From Cydia pomonella (taxonomy: Eukaryota > Arthropoda > Insecta > Lepidoptera > Tortricidae), in NCBI RefSeq assembly GCF_033807575.1, contig NC_084723.1:5337247-5401246 (forward strand): a stretch of 64,000 nucleotides of DNA. The letters run 5' to 3'. This document shows positions 21,701-31,390 of the stretch, piece by piece. The notes below the pieces were generated by a model that was not told where the DNA came from, made no database searches, and saw nothing but the letters and a program-made list of their open reading frames with translations. The position numbers and the translations under genes are program-made. Every line of letters begins with the position of its first letter. Position 1 is the stretch's first letter.

Positions 21701-22413
21701 CCTGGGATTCCTACGGGCGATTGGTGTGTCACTAGATGCTAGTAGATTGAAGCGAATCCATCTATGGTCTGAACAGGAGGCCTCCTGAGAGACGTGCCAT
21801 CCCATAACTAGTTCGCTGACCTCCTCCGAAGCCAGAGTCAGGTCAATAATCGTTTTGCATCGTTTGTTTACAAATGTTGGTTCAGCGCCCACGTTTAGAA
21901 TGTTTAGATTAGTAGTCACAAGATATTCAACAAGTGTCTTACCTCTGTTATTACTGGTCTCCATTCCCCACAGCTGGTGGTGTGCGTTGGAGTCGGCCCC
22001 GATGATAATCGCGAGACCTGCTCTCTCGCAGTGGCTGACCAGTCGTTGTACTTCAGCAGGCGGCGGCTCGTCCTCTCCGGGCATGTACGCCGAGGCGAGG
22101 ACTAGGTCGCGACATCCTGTTGGCAGTGGAACTTGTAGTTTAATCGCACACAGATCTCTGGAACAGAATTCAGTGAGCGGTTGTGCAATAATATTGTTAG
22201 TGGTTAGGATGCATGCCCTAGGGACGGCATGTACCGTGGAGTAATAGAGCTTACCTTTCGTGTCAGAGAGCCCGCGTATATGTCCGCTGCCCGTCCAAGG
22301 TTCTTGTAGGAGGGCAACGGCTGTTGGCAGACCTACCAGACAGCGTCTCAGTTGGGCCGTAGCGGCCACGCTGTGCTGGAGGTTTGCTTGTAGGACACTA
22401 ATCTGTGTCCATG
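18706..22413 (-). mobile_element. 5'-truncated non-LTR retrotransposon (LOA/I-group-like)
   Basis: A 3.7-kb insertion on the minus strand, antisense to the ETHR gene. From its 5' side (22413) it enters the endonuclease-RT-RNase H frame at once. It ends after about 85 bases of 3' UTR in a short CAATA-type tail (18706-18725) rather than poly-A. The flanking 12-bp duplication fixes both ends. ORF1 and the 5' UTR are absent, so this copy could not supply its own ORF1 protein. The uninterrupted long frame suggests recent arrival. Confidence 0.9.
18791..22411 (-). CDS. LINE ORF2: APE endonuclease, reverse transcriptase, RNase H (5' partial)
   Basis: This frame would nick target DNA, copy the element RNA at the nick and degrade the template. 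Numbering from the GTG at 22369 (1192 codons to the TAG at 18791-18793), the AP-type endonuclease covers about 1-215 (QEPW at 22-25, GADSNAHHQLWG near 124-135, SDHRW at 200-204). Reverse transcriptase covers about 420-760 with YADD at 656-659. RNase H covers about 915-1045 with D922, E957, D983 and a GHSGSRGNDAADEL block. A terminal C-C-H-C knuckle lies at C1137, C1140, H1149, C1154. The frame continues 14 codons further upstream (reading ISVLQANLQHS) into the truncation point, so the true start is lost. No stop or frameshift interrupts it. APE plus RNase H plus the knuckle points to the I/R1/LOA group; LOA-like is my best guess. Confidence 0.9.
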   Translation of the reverse strand, partial: WTQISVLQANLQHSVAATAQLRRCLVGLPTAVALLQEPWTGSGHIRGLSDTKGKLYYSTVHAVPRACILTTNNIIAQPLTEFCSRDLCAIKLQVPLPTGCRDLVLASAYMPGEDEPPPAEVQRLVSHCERAGLAIIIGADSNAHHQLWGMETSNNRGKTLVEYLVTTNLNILNVGAEPTFVNKRCKTIIDLTLASEEVSELVMGWHVSQEASCSDHRWIRFNLLASSDTPIARRNPRKTDRAAFRKILGESLDLLPPRNDLREPTQIEQQVNILTDALVDSYHKACPLNPPARTAITGHQWWGPELERLRRKTRRLFNRAMNTMAEVDWDNYYEAKARYKKRLRYWRSLSWRNFCSSIETLDQANRVRKTLAHKPTSQLGSLRKPDGTYTSSPAETQRLLLVTHFPGCVSLADLNQQDEEYSTTDNNWQMAHRIVTAEKLRWAIDSFHPFKAAGPDGIFPALLQWSLGLIQETLTDIMVACLAWGYVPRRWRDVNVIFIPKPGKNDYTAAKSFRPISLTSFLLKTLEKLCDRDLRDRTLKNIPMHNNQHAYSSGKSTESALHMVVSRIERAIHDKELCLGTFIDIEGAFDKTHFTSIGNALESHGAEPGLTKWIMNMLNKRIIRYAGQPQAVAAVRGCPQGGVLSPLLWNLVVNNLITKLNEEHFYTIGYADDLAILISGKFASTVCDLTQSALRIVERWCREFDLSVNPTKTEMVMFTNKRALGNFTRPTLFQTELQLTDEVKYLGLTLDSKLNWNNHINKRIDKAGVVFWQCRRMIGKRWGLNPKITLWLYKTIIRPLLCYGALVWWPRTNIGNVRDKLQRLQRLACAATTGCTRSTPTAAMEVMLNLPPLHLHIQQEASLSAVRLRTLNIWSNSIGALHTTCLEKVYDEFPVLRSGTDRIHKQAIFDKRYKIQLYEDDNHEGLNLRELRIFTDGSKTDSGSGSGTFSEDLNMSITTPLGAHNSVFQAECMGILNAAAAIIARKVVGSSIRILSDSRAVLMALNSHIITSKLIHECHERLMEVCHNNNKITLQWIKGHSGSRGNDAADELARHGSGAGAIGPEPILPIPFSKVRSMLLARTGKLHTEHWLNQTGCRQAKEAMPGINGKLTRALLQLGKVRLSMVTSVITGHGLFNKHLFITGVTDSPLCRGCMETEETASHVVLECSGVAPYRAKHLGSPRDLPEVLLNIKGLIGFLEELGWQE

Positions 22414-22425
22414 TAAGCTAGTTAT
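22414..22425. repeat. Target-site duplication, right copy
   Basis: Perfect 12-bp copy of 18694-18705. It abuts the truncated 5' end of the LINE. Confidence 0.85.
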
Positions 22426-22587
22426 AGTAATCATCTGTATATATCCATTATGTATTTTGTTATTGTCAATAAATCATATTAACATTAAATTAAAAAGCTT
22501 AAGTACGTCGTTTGGCCCTAGAATACAGAATGTTTTAAGCGTTCATCAAACTGGCGCTAAATCGATACGTAGTACAGATTCAGGGTG

Positions 22588-22735
22588 GGTAGACAAGATG
22601 CCAATCGTACCAACCGTGAGCGTGCCGTAGCCACCGAAACGCAACTGTCTCTATCGCACTAATATAAAAGAGCGACAGAGAGAGAGATAACTACGCTACG
22701 CTACGGAGCGTTAACGATTGGCATGTTGGCTAAGC
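22588..22735. mobile_element. MITE family H, copy 1
   Basis: The ends 'gatgccaatcgta' and 'gttaacgattggcatgttgg' are inverted counterparts. The centre has 'gcaactgtctctatcgcact'. Related copies are at 46391-46500 (inside a SINE) and 51787-51919. Confidence 0.75.
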
Positions 22736-22830
22736 TCCCAGTGCGATTACCGCCTAATTGTAACTATAAACGGGACCCTGTTGTTCATCAACTTATCTAC
22801 TTAACAACTACCTTCCTATCTTATCACATA

Positions 22831-22921
22831 AGGGCCTGTTTACATATTGACTAGTGTTTATTGCGAATTCATACATTAACAAGTAACAAATAAATTATAA
22901 TCAATGTGTAAGCAGAGGGCC
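22831..22921. mobile_element. MITE family D, complete short copy
   Basis: The terminal blocks 'agggcctgtttacatattga' and 'caatgtgtaagcagagggcc' are inverted and imperfect. The same family lies at 47464-47570 and 7514-7600. Confidence 0.65.
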
Positions 22922-23036
22922 TACCGTGAAAATCGAAACCGAAAATTCCGGGAATCATTCTCTTTTACTCCAATGAAAGCGCAATTAGAGTGACAGAGAA
23001 ATATACCCGCAATTTGCGAACTTCGATTTTCACGGT
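22922..23036. mobile_element. MITE family G, copy 2
   Basis: 'accgtgaaaatcgaaac' at the left and 'cttcgattttcacggtt' at the right form inverted termini around 'ctcttttactcc' and 'agagtgacagagaaa'. A fragment with the same centre is at 31184-31267. Confidence 0.65.
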
Positions 23037-23105
23037 TATACTCGTATCGCTGGCTTCAATGTGAAGGTCAGCCACACTATTCCCGCCGCCACACTTATCC
23101 TTATT

Positions 23106-23365
23106 GACCATTGACACATATCTAAGGACTGGCCTTACGGGCAATAAGAATGGGGTCAGTACAGCGGTGTCACGCACACGAATTCGAGCCAATCGTGCAG
23201 TCTAACGCCACAACGCGATTGGTTGATGAGCTCGCATCACGCGTGGGATTGGTCGCAACTAGTTGCGTTAGACTGCACGATTGCCTCGAATTCGTAAGTG
23301 ACACCACTGAAGTAACACCATTCTTAGTCTCGTAAGGCCCATCCTGAGACATATGTCAATGGTAT
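23106..23365. mobile_element. Foldback element with long inverted arms
   Basis: Arms of about 110 bases pair around a centre near 23238: 'ccattgaca..ccttacgggcaataagaatgg' against 'ccattcttagtctcgtaagg..tgtcaatgg', and 'gtgcagtctaacgccacaac' against 'ttgcgttagactgcac'. Short open frames on both strands are a by-product of the palindrome. A diverged relative is at 12540-12740. Confidence 0.75.
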
Positions 23366-23848
23366 CGACCTTATTTATAACTATAAGGCAATTTTAAGAC
23401 AAATATTCGTGACATTATACGCCTTTTGCCATTTTTGTGCCTTTATTGTATATTCTAATGCCTAAAAGATGAGGTATTTACTTCCAAAGGTACCAGGAAT
23501 GCCATAATACGGCAAGTGCTTACAGTGGAAACCATCCTTAAAACAATACCTTTGTGAAACAAGGTTCGTACATGCTTCGTTATATTACATACATATCGTA
23601 TTTCAGGGTTGCTAGTCTTTGTAAATTAGGCTAAGTACGTCAGTTGGATAAAAATAGATTATTTTGCCAACTTTCTAGGGCAATTACAAAATATAAAAGC
23701 AAAACACAATATTTATCGTGCTTATAGACTAGCAGGATATTTTAAAGTTGAATAAAACTTAACTTACTGTATCAATATGTCATTCTAATCTTATTTTAGA
23801 ACATTTGTTTTTACATTTTTGTTGTGGGCAAAGTTACCACTTTTTAAT
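23366..23848. other. AT-rich sequence, nothing recognised
   Basis: I see no gene or repeat here. Confidence 0.45.
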
Positions 23849-23969
23849 GGCCATCCACACCGCAGTCAACTTTTGTGTAACAACACGCTATCTTTATAGA
23901 TAGATACAGTGTTGTAGTAAACACTTGGAAATGTTGTTCTACAAAAAGTAACTACAGTGTGAATGCACC
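23849..23969. mobile_element. MITE-like foldback
   Basis: 'ggccatccacaccgcagtca' at the left and 'tacagtgtgaatgcacc' at the right, plus the inner 'tgtgtaacaacac' and 'tgttgttctaca', pair as imperfect inverted arms of about 40 bases. Confidence 0.6.
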
Positions 23970-24465
23970 TTTAGAAAAATAATCTTCTCCATATCATAGT
24001 CCTATAAAGACTAGCAACATCTTATATCTATGTTCCATGTAAAATATATGTGACAGCTATCATGTACATCGCTTTGTTTGTCCGTACATTACACTCGTTA
24101 AGCTTTATTCGTAGCTATTTATTTTTACAGCTCTGTAACTATCATTTTATTGTCATTTTCTGGGCTTATACAAAAAGGGGTCAAGCGCCTCATAGTACAA
24201 AGTATTTTATGCCTTTTATACCTAAAACTGTGTTTTCCGTATAATTTACGTACAATAAACACCATTTCACGCAGTTATGAGGATGGGCAATGTTGGCAAT
24301 GGCAGTTAAGCATTATCCAACAGTTATTATAATTATTGTTTGAGTAAACAATAAAAATTAATAAGCTACATTTACATAAATACAATGTTTATGCGTTATG
24401 CGCAATGCAACTGAGAAGAGTTTTTTTAGCGATAACAAAATTCAAATAATATAAAACCATTAAAA
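23970..24465. other. No supported gene
   Basis: AT-rich sequence. Overlapping 60-64-codon frames at 24050-24332 show no recognisable domain and no splice context. Confidence 0.4.
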
Positions 24466-24640
24466 TAATAAGTAAGTAAGTAAGTAAATATTCTTTATTG
24501 CACCACAAAGAAGACAAATTTAAAAAACAGATTTACAATGTAAAGAAAGGTAGCAACAGGCATAATACATATTTTAATTCACTTTTCAAAATAAGTGCTG
24601 TAAGTGAACCAAATAATTCAGCACAATTGGGTAAACAAAA
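24466..24640 (-). repeat. (AAGT)n and retroelement 3' end
   Basis: A tandem 'taagtaagtaagtaagta' (24470-24488) runs into 'aaatattctttattgcacca', a motif found at the 3' ends of many lepidopteran retroelements when read on the minus strand (AATAAAG then tandem tail). A 78-codon plus-strand frame across it is not coding. Confidence 0.5.
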
Positions 24641-26263
24641 AACCAATTCAGGTATACAATCAATATTAATCATAATTAAATGTTATAATACAACACAATC
24701 ACGAAACTATAACAAAAATATTAAAATAAATTAAATTAAGCACAAAACGGTCGGTTAAACTGAAAAATTTATTGCTTTTTTTAAGAGCTTCTGTGCCTTT
24801 AATGAGAGTATAAGAAACAATTTAATGTAGCAATAATGGCTGTTTATCGTCATTCAAGCGTCAATAGCCGATATCCAAACTATTATAAGCCGTAACTAAT
24901 GTCGTAAACTTGATGGGATATCAACACATACCTACGTAAAAAACTTATACACTTAACTTTGATGACCGCTATATTTAAGGCAACTTTTGTCATAGAAATG
25001 TAACTTTTATATCGTAGTAGTAGTCAGACTCGGTCATGTGAGTGGAGCACATACAAAGCTAATACTCATCGAATAAGCTAAAGTATAAAACTATTCAATT
25101 CTACGACAAATTAACTATTAATTTTATTTTCTACTTATGAATTAGGTTTGACAAAAATCTCTCAACAAGCCATATTAAAATTACACGGCCAGATATTTAT
25201 TGATCGAGTATTTAGTACACTTAGCGAATATAAAACTTTTTGAATGAAAGCTTAAATTTAAATCAAGCTTTTTAGGCTTTATATTAAGTTGGGCCTGGCG
25301 TTAAAAAGTCAACAAAGTGCCGTAACAAAAAAAACTACTTACGAAAATTCGGCCAGTGTTGCTACCCAAACTGAACATAATAGTCACAATATTGCCCATT
25401 CTCCATTCATTTAATGAACGAATGAAACGATCGTATTAGATGTGACGACATCTAGGAAATTGCTTGTTTCTTTTCCGATGTGCTTTCTAGGAACTTCATT
25501 TTATGGTTATACTTTTTATCTGTAAACTATTTTTTATTCTTCAGTCGAAATTCGATGTGACTTACTTTTTTGTACTTATATGATTCTATTCAAGCGTTTG
25601 ACATGATATAAAATAATTCTTTATATTAAGGAATTTCCAGGCCAGCTACTTTAAAACACTTCTGAATTGGAAATATTTGAGAAGTAGTTCGCTAACTTTA
25701 TTTCATTTCATCAAACAAGTTAACGTATTTGTCATTTCAAACGCAATTCTTAATCTGAATAATTTCCCTATTAATTTAATTACAATTTTGTAGAATTTTG
25801 TACATAGCACTTAAGTACTTTATTTGCAAATTGGCCACTCTGTAGAAACTGTCAAGTGACCATAATCTTACCGGGATAGCACTGGCATTAAAACATTTCT
25901 ATTATTTTCATTGTAAAACAACACATGTTTTTGTCATTTCAGCAATATATATGCACAAGTAACTAATATTTACAACGGGGCATGGTTATTTCTTAAAGCT
26001 TGGTTCTATCTTGGTGAGAATGTCTTAAGGTGCTAGTATGCAATTTGCAGGTCAAAAAATACTAGACAATTGGTGACATCTGCAAATTCTTATGTTAGCA
26101 CTTTCCTTCAAAGCTTCTAGGTCTATAGGAGAATCATGTCCATTTGAGTTAAGAAAATAGAAGCTTATTTGTGAATGTAAAACTGTTTAATCAAACTCAA
26201 ATGTTCAGTAACTCCTAGACCTTAATTTCTTATGAAAGTCTTTAGTTAAATTTTCTGTTTCAG
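24641..26263 (+). other. Intron upstream of the first ETHR 3' exon
   Basis: AT-rich sequence without coding signal, ending in the pyrimidine-rich acceptor 'ttttctgtttcag' (26251-26263). It is called intron because the exon that follows begins mid-codon. Confidence 0.65.
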
Positions 26264-27239
26264 TCCCATCCTGGGCATCGCGGAGCACACGGAGGACTGG
26301 GGCGACGAAGGCGCGCACTCGCGCTGTCTCACGCCGGCCCGCACCCCCTGGCAGATCAGCTTCTTCCTCATGGTCATCGTCTTCCTTTACTTCCTCCCCC
26401 TCATCATCCTGATCGTCCTTTACAGTGTCATCGCCAAGAACCTCATCACCGCGGCCTCCAAAGTCGTCATGAACAAGACTGTCGATCCCTACAACGCTAG
26501 AGCTAGGAAACAAGTGATTTTGATGCTCGGGACTGTAGTCCTTTGCTTTTTCATTTGTTTAATGCCGTATAGAATACTTATTTTATGGATAATAGTAACC
26601 CCGTCAGAATGGACGGAGAGTATGAACCCAGAAACGTGGTACAGCATCCTTTATTTCTCTAGAATAATGTTATACATTAACTCTGCTATAAACCCTATAT
26701 TGTACAATCTAATGTCGTCCAAATTTAGAATAGGTTTCTGCAAAGTGTGCATCTGTTATAAAAAAGTAGCTGTTAGAAATCAAAGCGTGGAAAACAGGAC
26801 GAACGGGTCAACGACCAGCAGCAGTTTGACGCGCACGACCAATAGTTTGAAGAAGTTGTTCCATAGAGGAAGTTTAGACAAAACTGACACGGTTAAAGTT
26901 AAAACTAATTTCTTTGATAGGTTATTGAATAAGAGATTTATTAGACAGCAGTCGGAGCCGGTATGTGGTTCAAAGGTGACTAAGATAAACAGGATGCGGA
27001 GTGAGGGCAGTATGGTTGAGGTGGCGACGGTGGATCGGTCCGATATGGACGATGTTAGTGTTAACCGGCCAGACATCGAGTTGGACGGCCGGGGCTCGTT
27101 ACGACGTAGTGTACTAATAAACAGTGCGAAAGCTAAGAGCATAGAGTGTGAAAGCAAAATATTGAGGCATAAAATAAAAGTTGACTGCGTGGTGAAGTCG
27201 AGGAGTGTCGACTACGACTGTCCTGAAAGTTTCGTGTGA
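26264..27239 (+). CDS. ETHR-type GPCR, alternative 3'-terminal exon 1 (TM5 to C-terminus)
   Basis: Ecdysis-triggering hormone receptors are plasma-membrane class A GPCRs that bind PRXamide peptides and start the moulting behaviour programme. The exon follows an AG acceptor; its first base completes a codon from the previous exon. It then reads PILGIAEH, an extracellular loop 2 with the expected cysteine (RCLTPA), TM5 ending YSVIAKNLI, TM6 with FFICLMPYR (F-x-x-C-x-x-P), TM7 with NSAINPILYNLMSSKFR, and a long tail rich in Ser, Thr and Arg. The stop is at 27237-27239, giving 324 codons after the split codon. The last residues are ESFV, a class I PDZ-ligand pattern. A homologous exon at 41192-42224 has the same start phase and same end. 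TM1-4 must come from exons not seen in this window. Another receptor of the TRH/neuromedin-U/PRXamide group is the main alternative. Confidence 0.85.
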
Positions 27240-27274
27240 TATGATGTAGCTTGGTCTTTATGGGCTTAACTTTG

Positions 27275-27280
27275 AATAAA
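27275..27280 (+). terminator. Candidate polyadenylation signal
   Basis: AATAAA lies 36 bases after the stop codon of the first ETHR 3' exon. It is the first such signal downstream. Use would give a very short 3' UTR, so a later site is also possible. Confidence 0.4.
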
Positions 27281-27518
27281 AAGCTTAGTCGTGCCTCGAT
27301 ATTATTGTATATGGAAATATCTTCATCGTGTCTCACGTAATGGGGCATCTCTCTCTTCAGTTACTAAATTTAGGAAGGTGTAACAAGCTCTTTAGTTACT
27401 GAAATGTTAGAGCCATTAATGTAGCTTAAATTTGAAAATGAAATCTACCGTGAACTTGGGACATATGTAGAAAATGATGTCAATATATGTAACATCATTA
27501 TTGTTCAAAATGTGTACA

Positions 27519-27692
27519 GTGTAAATTTATTCGATAGCGAAACGTGACGTACGCGTTTGCGTTAAGTCTCATTTTGTATGGGATTTCGAGTTTCCAAAAC
27601 GTCCCGCTTGGCGTGCTGTTTGTAAATCGCATACAAAATGAGACTTAACGCAAACGCATACGTTACGTTTCGCTATCGAATAAATTTACACT
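27519..27692. mobile_element. Foldback element downstream of the first ETHR 3' exon
   Basis: Arms of about 75 bases are near-perfect inverted copies: 'agtgtaaatttattcgatag' at the left and its complement ending at 27692, with 'cgtttgcgttaagtctcat' and 'atgagacttaacgcaaacg' inside. The loop is about 25 bases. It lies about 280 bases after the stop codon, so it may sit in the 3' UTR of long transcripts. Confidence 0.8.
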
Positions 27693-28322
27693 AGGGGTTC
27701 AGATATTTAAATAAAACTGGTAACATATTCTATGTTTCCGAAACTGCCTTCTGTTAAAGTTTATGGTCCGTCTGGTTTTCGACGAGTGTGTAAGAGTATT
27801 ATTAGATGTAGGTATTTGTTACAAAATATTAAATATGGAGCAGAATGAATTAAAAGCCTTTTTTGAGTATAATTATAAACTTTATGAAACTAATAACATT
27901 GTTTGATTTCTTTTGTAGCGTTTTATAAAATTTATTTTGAATTAGGGTAAGTACCTATATATCAGCTTAACGTAAATAATTAACAATAAACTGTAATTTA
28001 CGAGTATGATTGCGTAAAAGCAAATGCGTCTAATACTGTCTAAAAATAATAATTAATGTTTAAAACGGCGGGCAAACTCGTATAATACTAGCGCAGTTAA
28101 GTTAGTGGCTACTTTGCCCGGTCTCGTATTCATTTAATTTTGTCAGACTGATAATGATTCCTTAACAATTTTTAAAAATGTAAAAAATATATCACTCTTA
28201 ATAAATATTTATTCTAAACGTTGTAGAGCAAAAGCTGTAGCTGTAAGAAATTCTCGTATCATTTCTTGCATTTGTAGTTATCGAGCGCTAAAAAATCGCT
28301 AGCATGAAGTATATTAACACTC
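27693..28322. other. AT-rich sequence, nothing recognised
   Basis: I see no gene or window-internal repeat in this stretch between the two alternative ETHR exons. Confidence 0.45.
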
Positions 28323-28461
28323 GCTATCTGAAGGTTGTCTGGAAGAGATCGCTTTTTAGCGATAGGTCCGCCTGTTGTTACCTACTCACTTATGTACTTT
28401 TTTTTTTATTTGTAACATGTATTTTCTTTGTAGTGCACAATAAAGTGTTTTTATTATTATT
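28323..28461 (+). repeat. Retroelement 3' end, family C copy 2
   Basis: It has 'aaggttgtctggaagagatc', 'gctttttagcgata', a poly-T stretch, then 'cacaataaagtgttttt' and an ATT tail. It matches 5836-5950. It is a 5'-truncated fragment of a non-LTR element. Confidence 0.7.
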
Positions 28462-29180
28462 ATATCTCCTTGGATTTCACGGGCCTATAAATCCCGGTCT
28501 TTTGATAGGCTTGCGTGGGGATATAGATCCAACACGTAGAGGCCTCTTGGAGAGCTTTAATGTCATGTAGAACGCCTGCTGGAACCCGTTCACGGGCGCA
28601 ACAATAGACACCCATGAACCGGTCGCAACAGGCATTGGGACTATTGTAGTAAAGTGAACAGTATAACGGTCTATGGATTGAAGTTTGGGAGGACAATGAG
28701 ACTGGGTTATTGCAAAGACATCCGGACACCTGCCATAACAATGTTTTCACTAGTTATCGAGGCAGGCGGTGACTCGCCGCCCACTAGATGGGCCCCTGAA
28801 AATGCCGTCGTGAAGACGACCAGGAGCAACACCGGTGTGAGCGGCTCAGGGGTGTCGAGAGGTGTACGCCGCTTTCTACTTAGTGGCTGATAACAGTCAC
28901 TGTGCCAACTCGCGTCTTATGCAAGTTTTCACTTCCACCCCTGTAGCATTTAGCTCTAACGACTCCTCTCTGGACGGCCAATGAAGGCAAGCCAGAGCTG
29001 AGAGTCCTGCGGGTCCCCTTGGGGTCCACTCCAACCGACGAAGACACGCCGGAGACGGAGACCCTTACCGACTCTCGGGAGTACTCGGGTCCGTGGGGTC
29101 GTTACTCCCCGACAGCTCGCCACAAGCTGCCCTGCGGTACCACAAGCTGCCCTGCGGTATTATTATTATTATTATATTAA
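28462..29180 (+). repeat. Unidentified GC-rich retroelement-like block with ATT tail
   Basis: About 700 bases of markedly higher GC, opening after one (ATT)n tail and closing in another (29158-29178). Just before the end a 20-base unit, 'accacaagctgccctgcggt', is repeated in tandem. There is no frame with a known domain; plus- and minus-strand frames of 78-96 codons look accidental. The tail and boundaries fit a 3' UTR of a non-LTR element, but the family is not recognised. Confidence 0.45.
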
Positions 29181-29665
29181 AAAAATTAAGAATTTAAAAA
29201 TTCAAAATTATTTATTTTTAACAAATGTTTACAGTCATAGGTGCCGAATCCTTCTTTTAAGTTAAATACTTGTGTCAGGAAGTATTCGCTCTTTCATACA
29301 AAGTTATATTCAGTGCTAAAAATTTAAATAACGTATAATATAATTTTACTACTTATCTGTAAGTAACTAGCTAATTTACAATGTTAATTAGTTATTGAAA
29401 TTTTTTTTTTTCTATTTTTTTTAAAGTTATCTAGACACGCGGTAGCGTATCCAGCCAAGTTCAAAGAAAAAGGAACTGGCGACGCAACCATGTGTAATAT
29501 TTTTACTACATAATATGGCAAGTTACTTTTTTTACAAATAGTGAACTTAAAAGTAACAACAGTAAAGTAAAAATAGGTATGACCATAAAGTATATCTACG
29601 TCATTAATTAATTTATAGCTATAATCATCACCAAAAATCTGAATTTGTGTTTTATAATATAACTT
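29181..29665. other. AT-rich sequence, nothing recognised
   Basis: A minus-strand 99-codon frame (29384-29683) is AT-driven and has no domain. Confidence 0.4.
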
Positions 29666-30297
29666 ACAACGAAAGGTACCCAACTGTCCGGTTCCGATTT
29701 GATTTATATTTATATGTTATAGAGTAGACTAAAATAACAGACACGTATTTTTTTAGCTGCCCAAGCTCAACCTATTGGGAGAAAATGTCCTCCAAAGTAC
29801 TAAAAAATTACTAAATCTTCTAACTCCTATAGAAAGTGATGCTCAAGCAACTTGCTGGTTAATGGCTGGTTTGAGTATATGTTTGAGAACAGGGAAAAAT
29901 AATGAGCACGTGTTTTGTTATATCTGCTGAAACACAATTTTTCCTAAAAAAATCGACGTTCGAAGTTTTATAATATCTTATCGCTAAAGATACACATAAA
30001 GATGGATGTTTTTTAGGAAAACTTGAGTTTCAGCTGATATAACAAAACACGTGCTCATTATTTTTTCCTGTTCTCAAACATAATATACTCAAACCAGCCA
30101 TTAACTAATAGCAAGTTGCTTGAGCATCACTTTCTTCAGGAGTTAGATTATTTTTTAATACTTTGGAGGAAAATTTCTCCCAATAGGTGGAGTTTGGGCA
30201 GCTAAAAAATAATACGTGTCCGTTATTTTAGAGTACTCTATAACATATATAAATATAACTCAATTCGGAACCGGAGATTTGGGTACCTTTTACTTGT
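29666..30297. mobile_element. Long foldback element, about 630 bp
   Basis: The left arm (29666-29957) and right arm (about 30003-30297) are inverted copies over nearly their whole length, from 'aaaggtacccaa' and 'ttgggtacctttt' at the outside to 'ttcctaaaaaa' and 'ttttttagga' at the inside, with a loop of about 45 bases. There is no coding frame. It lies between the two ETHR 3' exons, so pre-mRNA read through to the distal exon would contain a hairpin stem of nearly 300 bp. Confidence 0.85.
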
Positions 30298-30921
30298 AAA
30301 TTTTTTTCCCACGCTTAAAACTATTTTTTACAATTGCTCTAGCTTCAAAAACCACGGAGGATTGGTCGAGTACGGAGAAATGAGTACTCCTGTTGCCAAA
30401 AGTAACGTTTATGTTTTTGTTTGATTTCATTAAAATTTCATTACATTTGGTTAAGTTTTGGAAAAGGAAACAGTCGAGCACGAAACATCGTTTTTTGGGA
30501 TTTTTACGCAGGATTATTCCCATAATCTGGCGTTCTTATCGCACTAGTATAAGGAGCCACTTACGATAGTTAGACGGATATATTCACCTAAAGTATTTAA
30601 ATCTCAGCTCCCGTATTCTCTTAAAATTCGAATCGGGCCAACAGTCACACGTTAACGATCGCACTTAGCAGCATTAAACGCCGTGCGGCATTTACGACCG
30701 AACAATGAGCTACCGCTGAAGCTAATTGCTGCAATATAACGATAATTCCATGTGAGTTTCGCTACTCGTGAATAAATCGTGATGTACAATATACATAATG
30801 GATATATAGAGAGGTATTACTATAACTAGCTTAAATCTAGAATAGGCCTTTAGTGCACTTGACTAGAGCACTATTTCTATAGTAAATGATACGCAGAGTT
30901 CGATGAATATATATAATGAGA
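30298..30921. other. No supported gene
   Basis: AT-rich sequence. 'cgccgtgcggcatttacgac' with 'gaacaatgagctaccgctga' at 30680-30720 recurs, diverged, at 32190-32250, a local repeat of unknown kind. Confidence 0.4.
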
Positions 30922-31176
30922 GAATAAATAAATAAAAATTATAGGACATTATTACACAAATTGACCAAGTCCCAAAGTAAGCTCAATAAGGCTAGTGTCG
31001 AGGGTACTTAGACAACGATATATATAATATATAAATATTTATAAATACTTAAATACATAGAAAGCACCCATGACTCAGGAACAAATATCCATGCTCATCA
31101 CACGAATAAATGCCCTTACCAGGATTTGAACCCGGGACCATCGGCTTCGTAGGCAGGGTCACTACCCACTAGGCCA
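30922..31176 (-). mobile_element. SINE family 1, copy 2
   Basis: Reading on the minus strand gives the tRNA-like head with B box 'gggttcaaatcc' (complement of 31124-31135), the middle block and the 'tatttatttatt' tail at 30922. The first bases of the head are lost where the next repeat begins. Confidence 0.85.
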
Positions 31177-31390
31177 AACTTTCTTTCTCTTTTACTCTCA
31201 CTAAGACGTAATTAGAGCGACAGAGAAAAATGCCCGCAACTGACGAACTTCGATTTTCGCGGTTATAGCCCTGACATAGCTAAGAACGCATCGAAATCGG
31301 TCCAACCGTTGGAGAGGTACGATGCCACAGACAGACAGACATTGGCATCAAACATATAAAACCCCTTTTTTTGCGTCGGGGATTAAAAAC
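31177..31390. repeat. MITE family G fragment and dispersed repeat tail
   Basis: 31184-31267 carries the centre and right end of MITE family G ('gaacttcgattttcgcggtt'). 31268-31390 continues with 'cagacagacagacattggca' and 'tttgcgtcggggattaaaaa', a common lepidopteran repeat end. Confidence 0.55.

Noticed and set aside
20553..22244. Several plus-strand frames over 80 codons
   Set aside because: They lie opposite the LINE ORF2 and arise from its GC-rich codon use.
26205..26513. A minus-strand acidic protein (102 codons)
   Set aside because: It lies opposite the receptor exon and its acidic composition is the reverse complement of leucine- and isoleucine-rich helices; it is a shadow frame.
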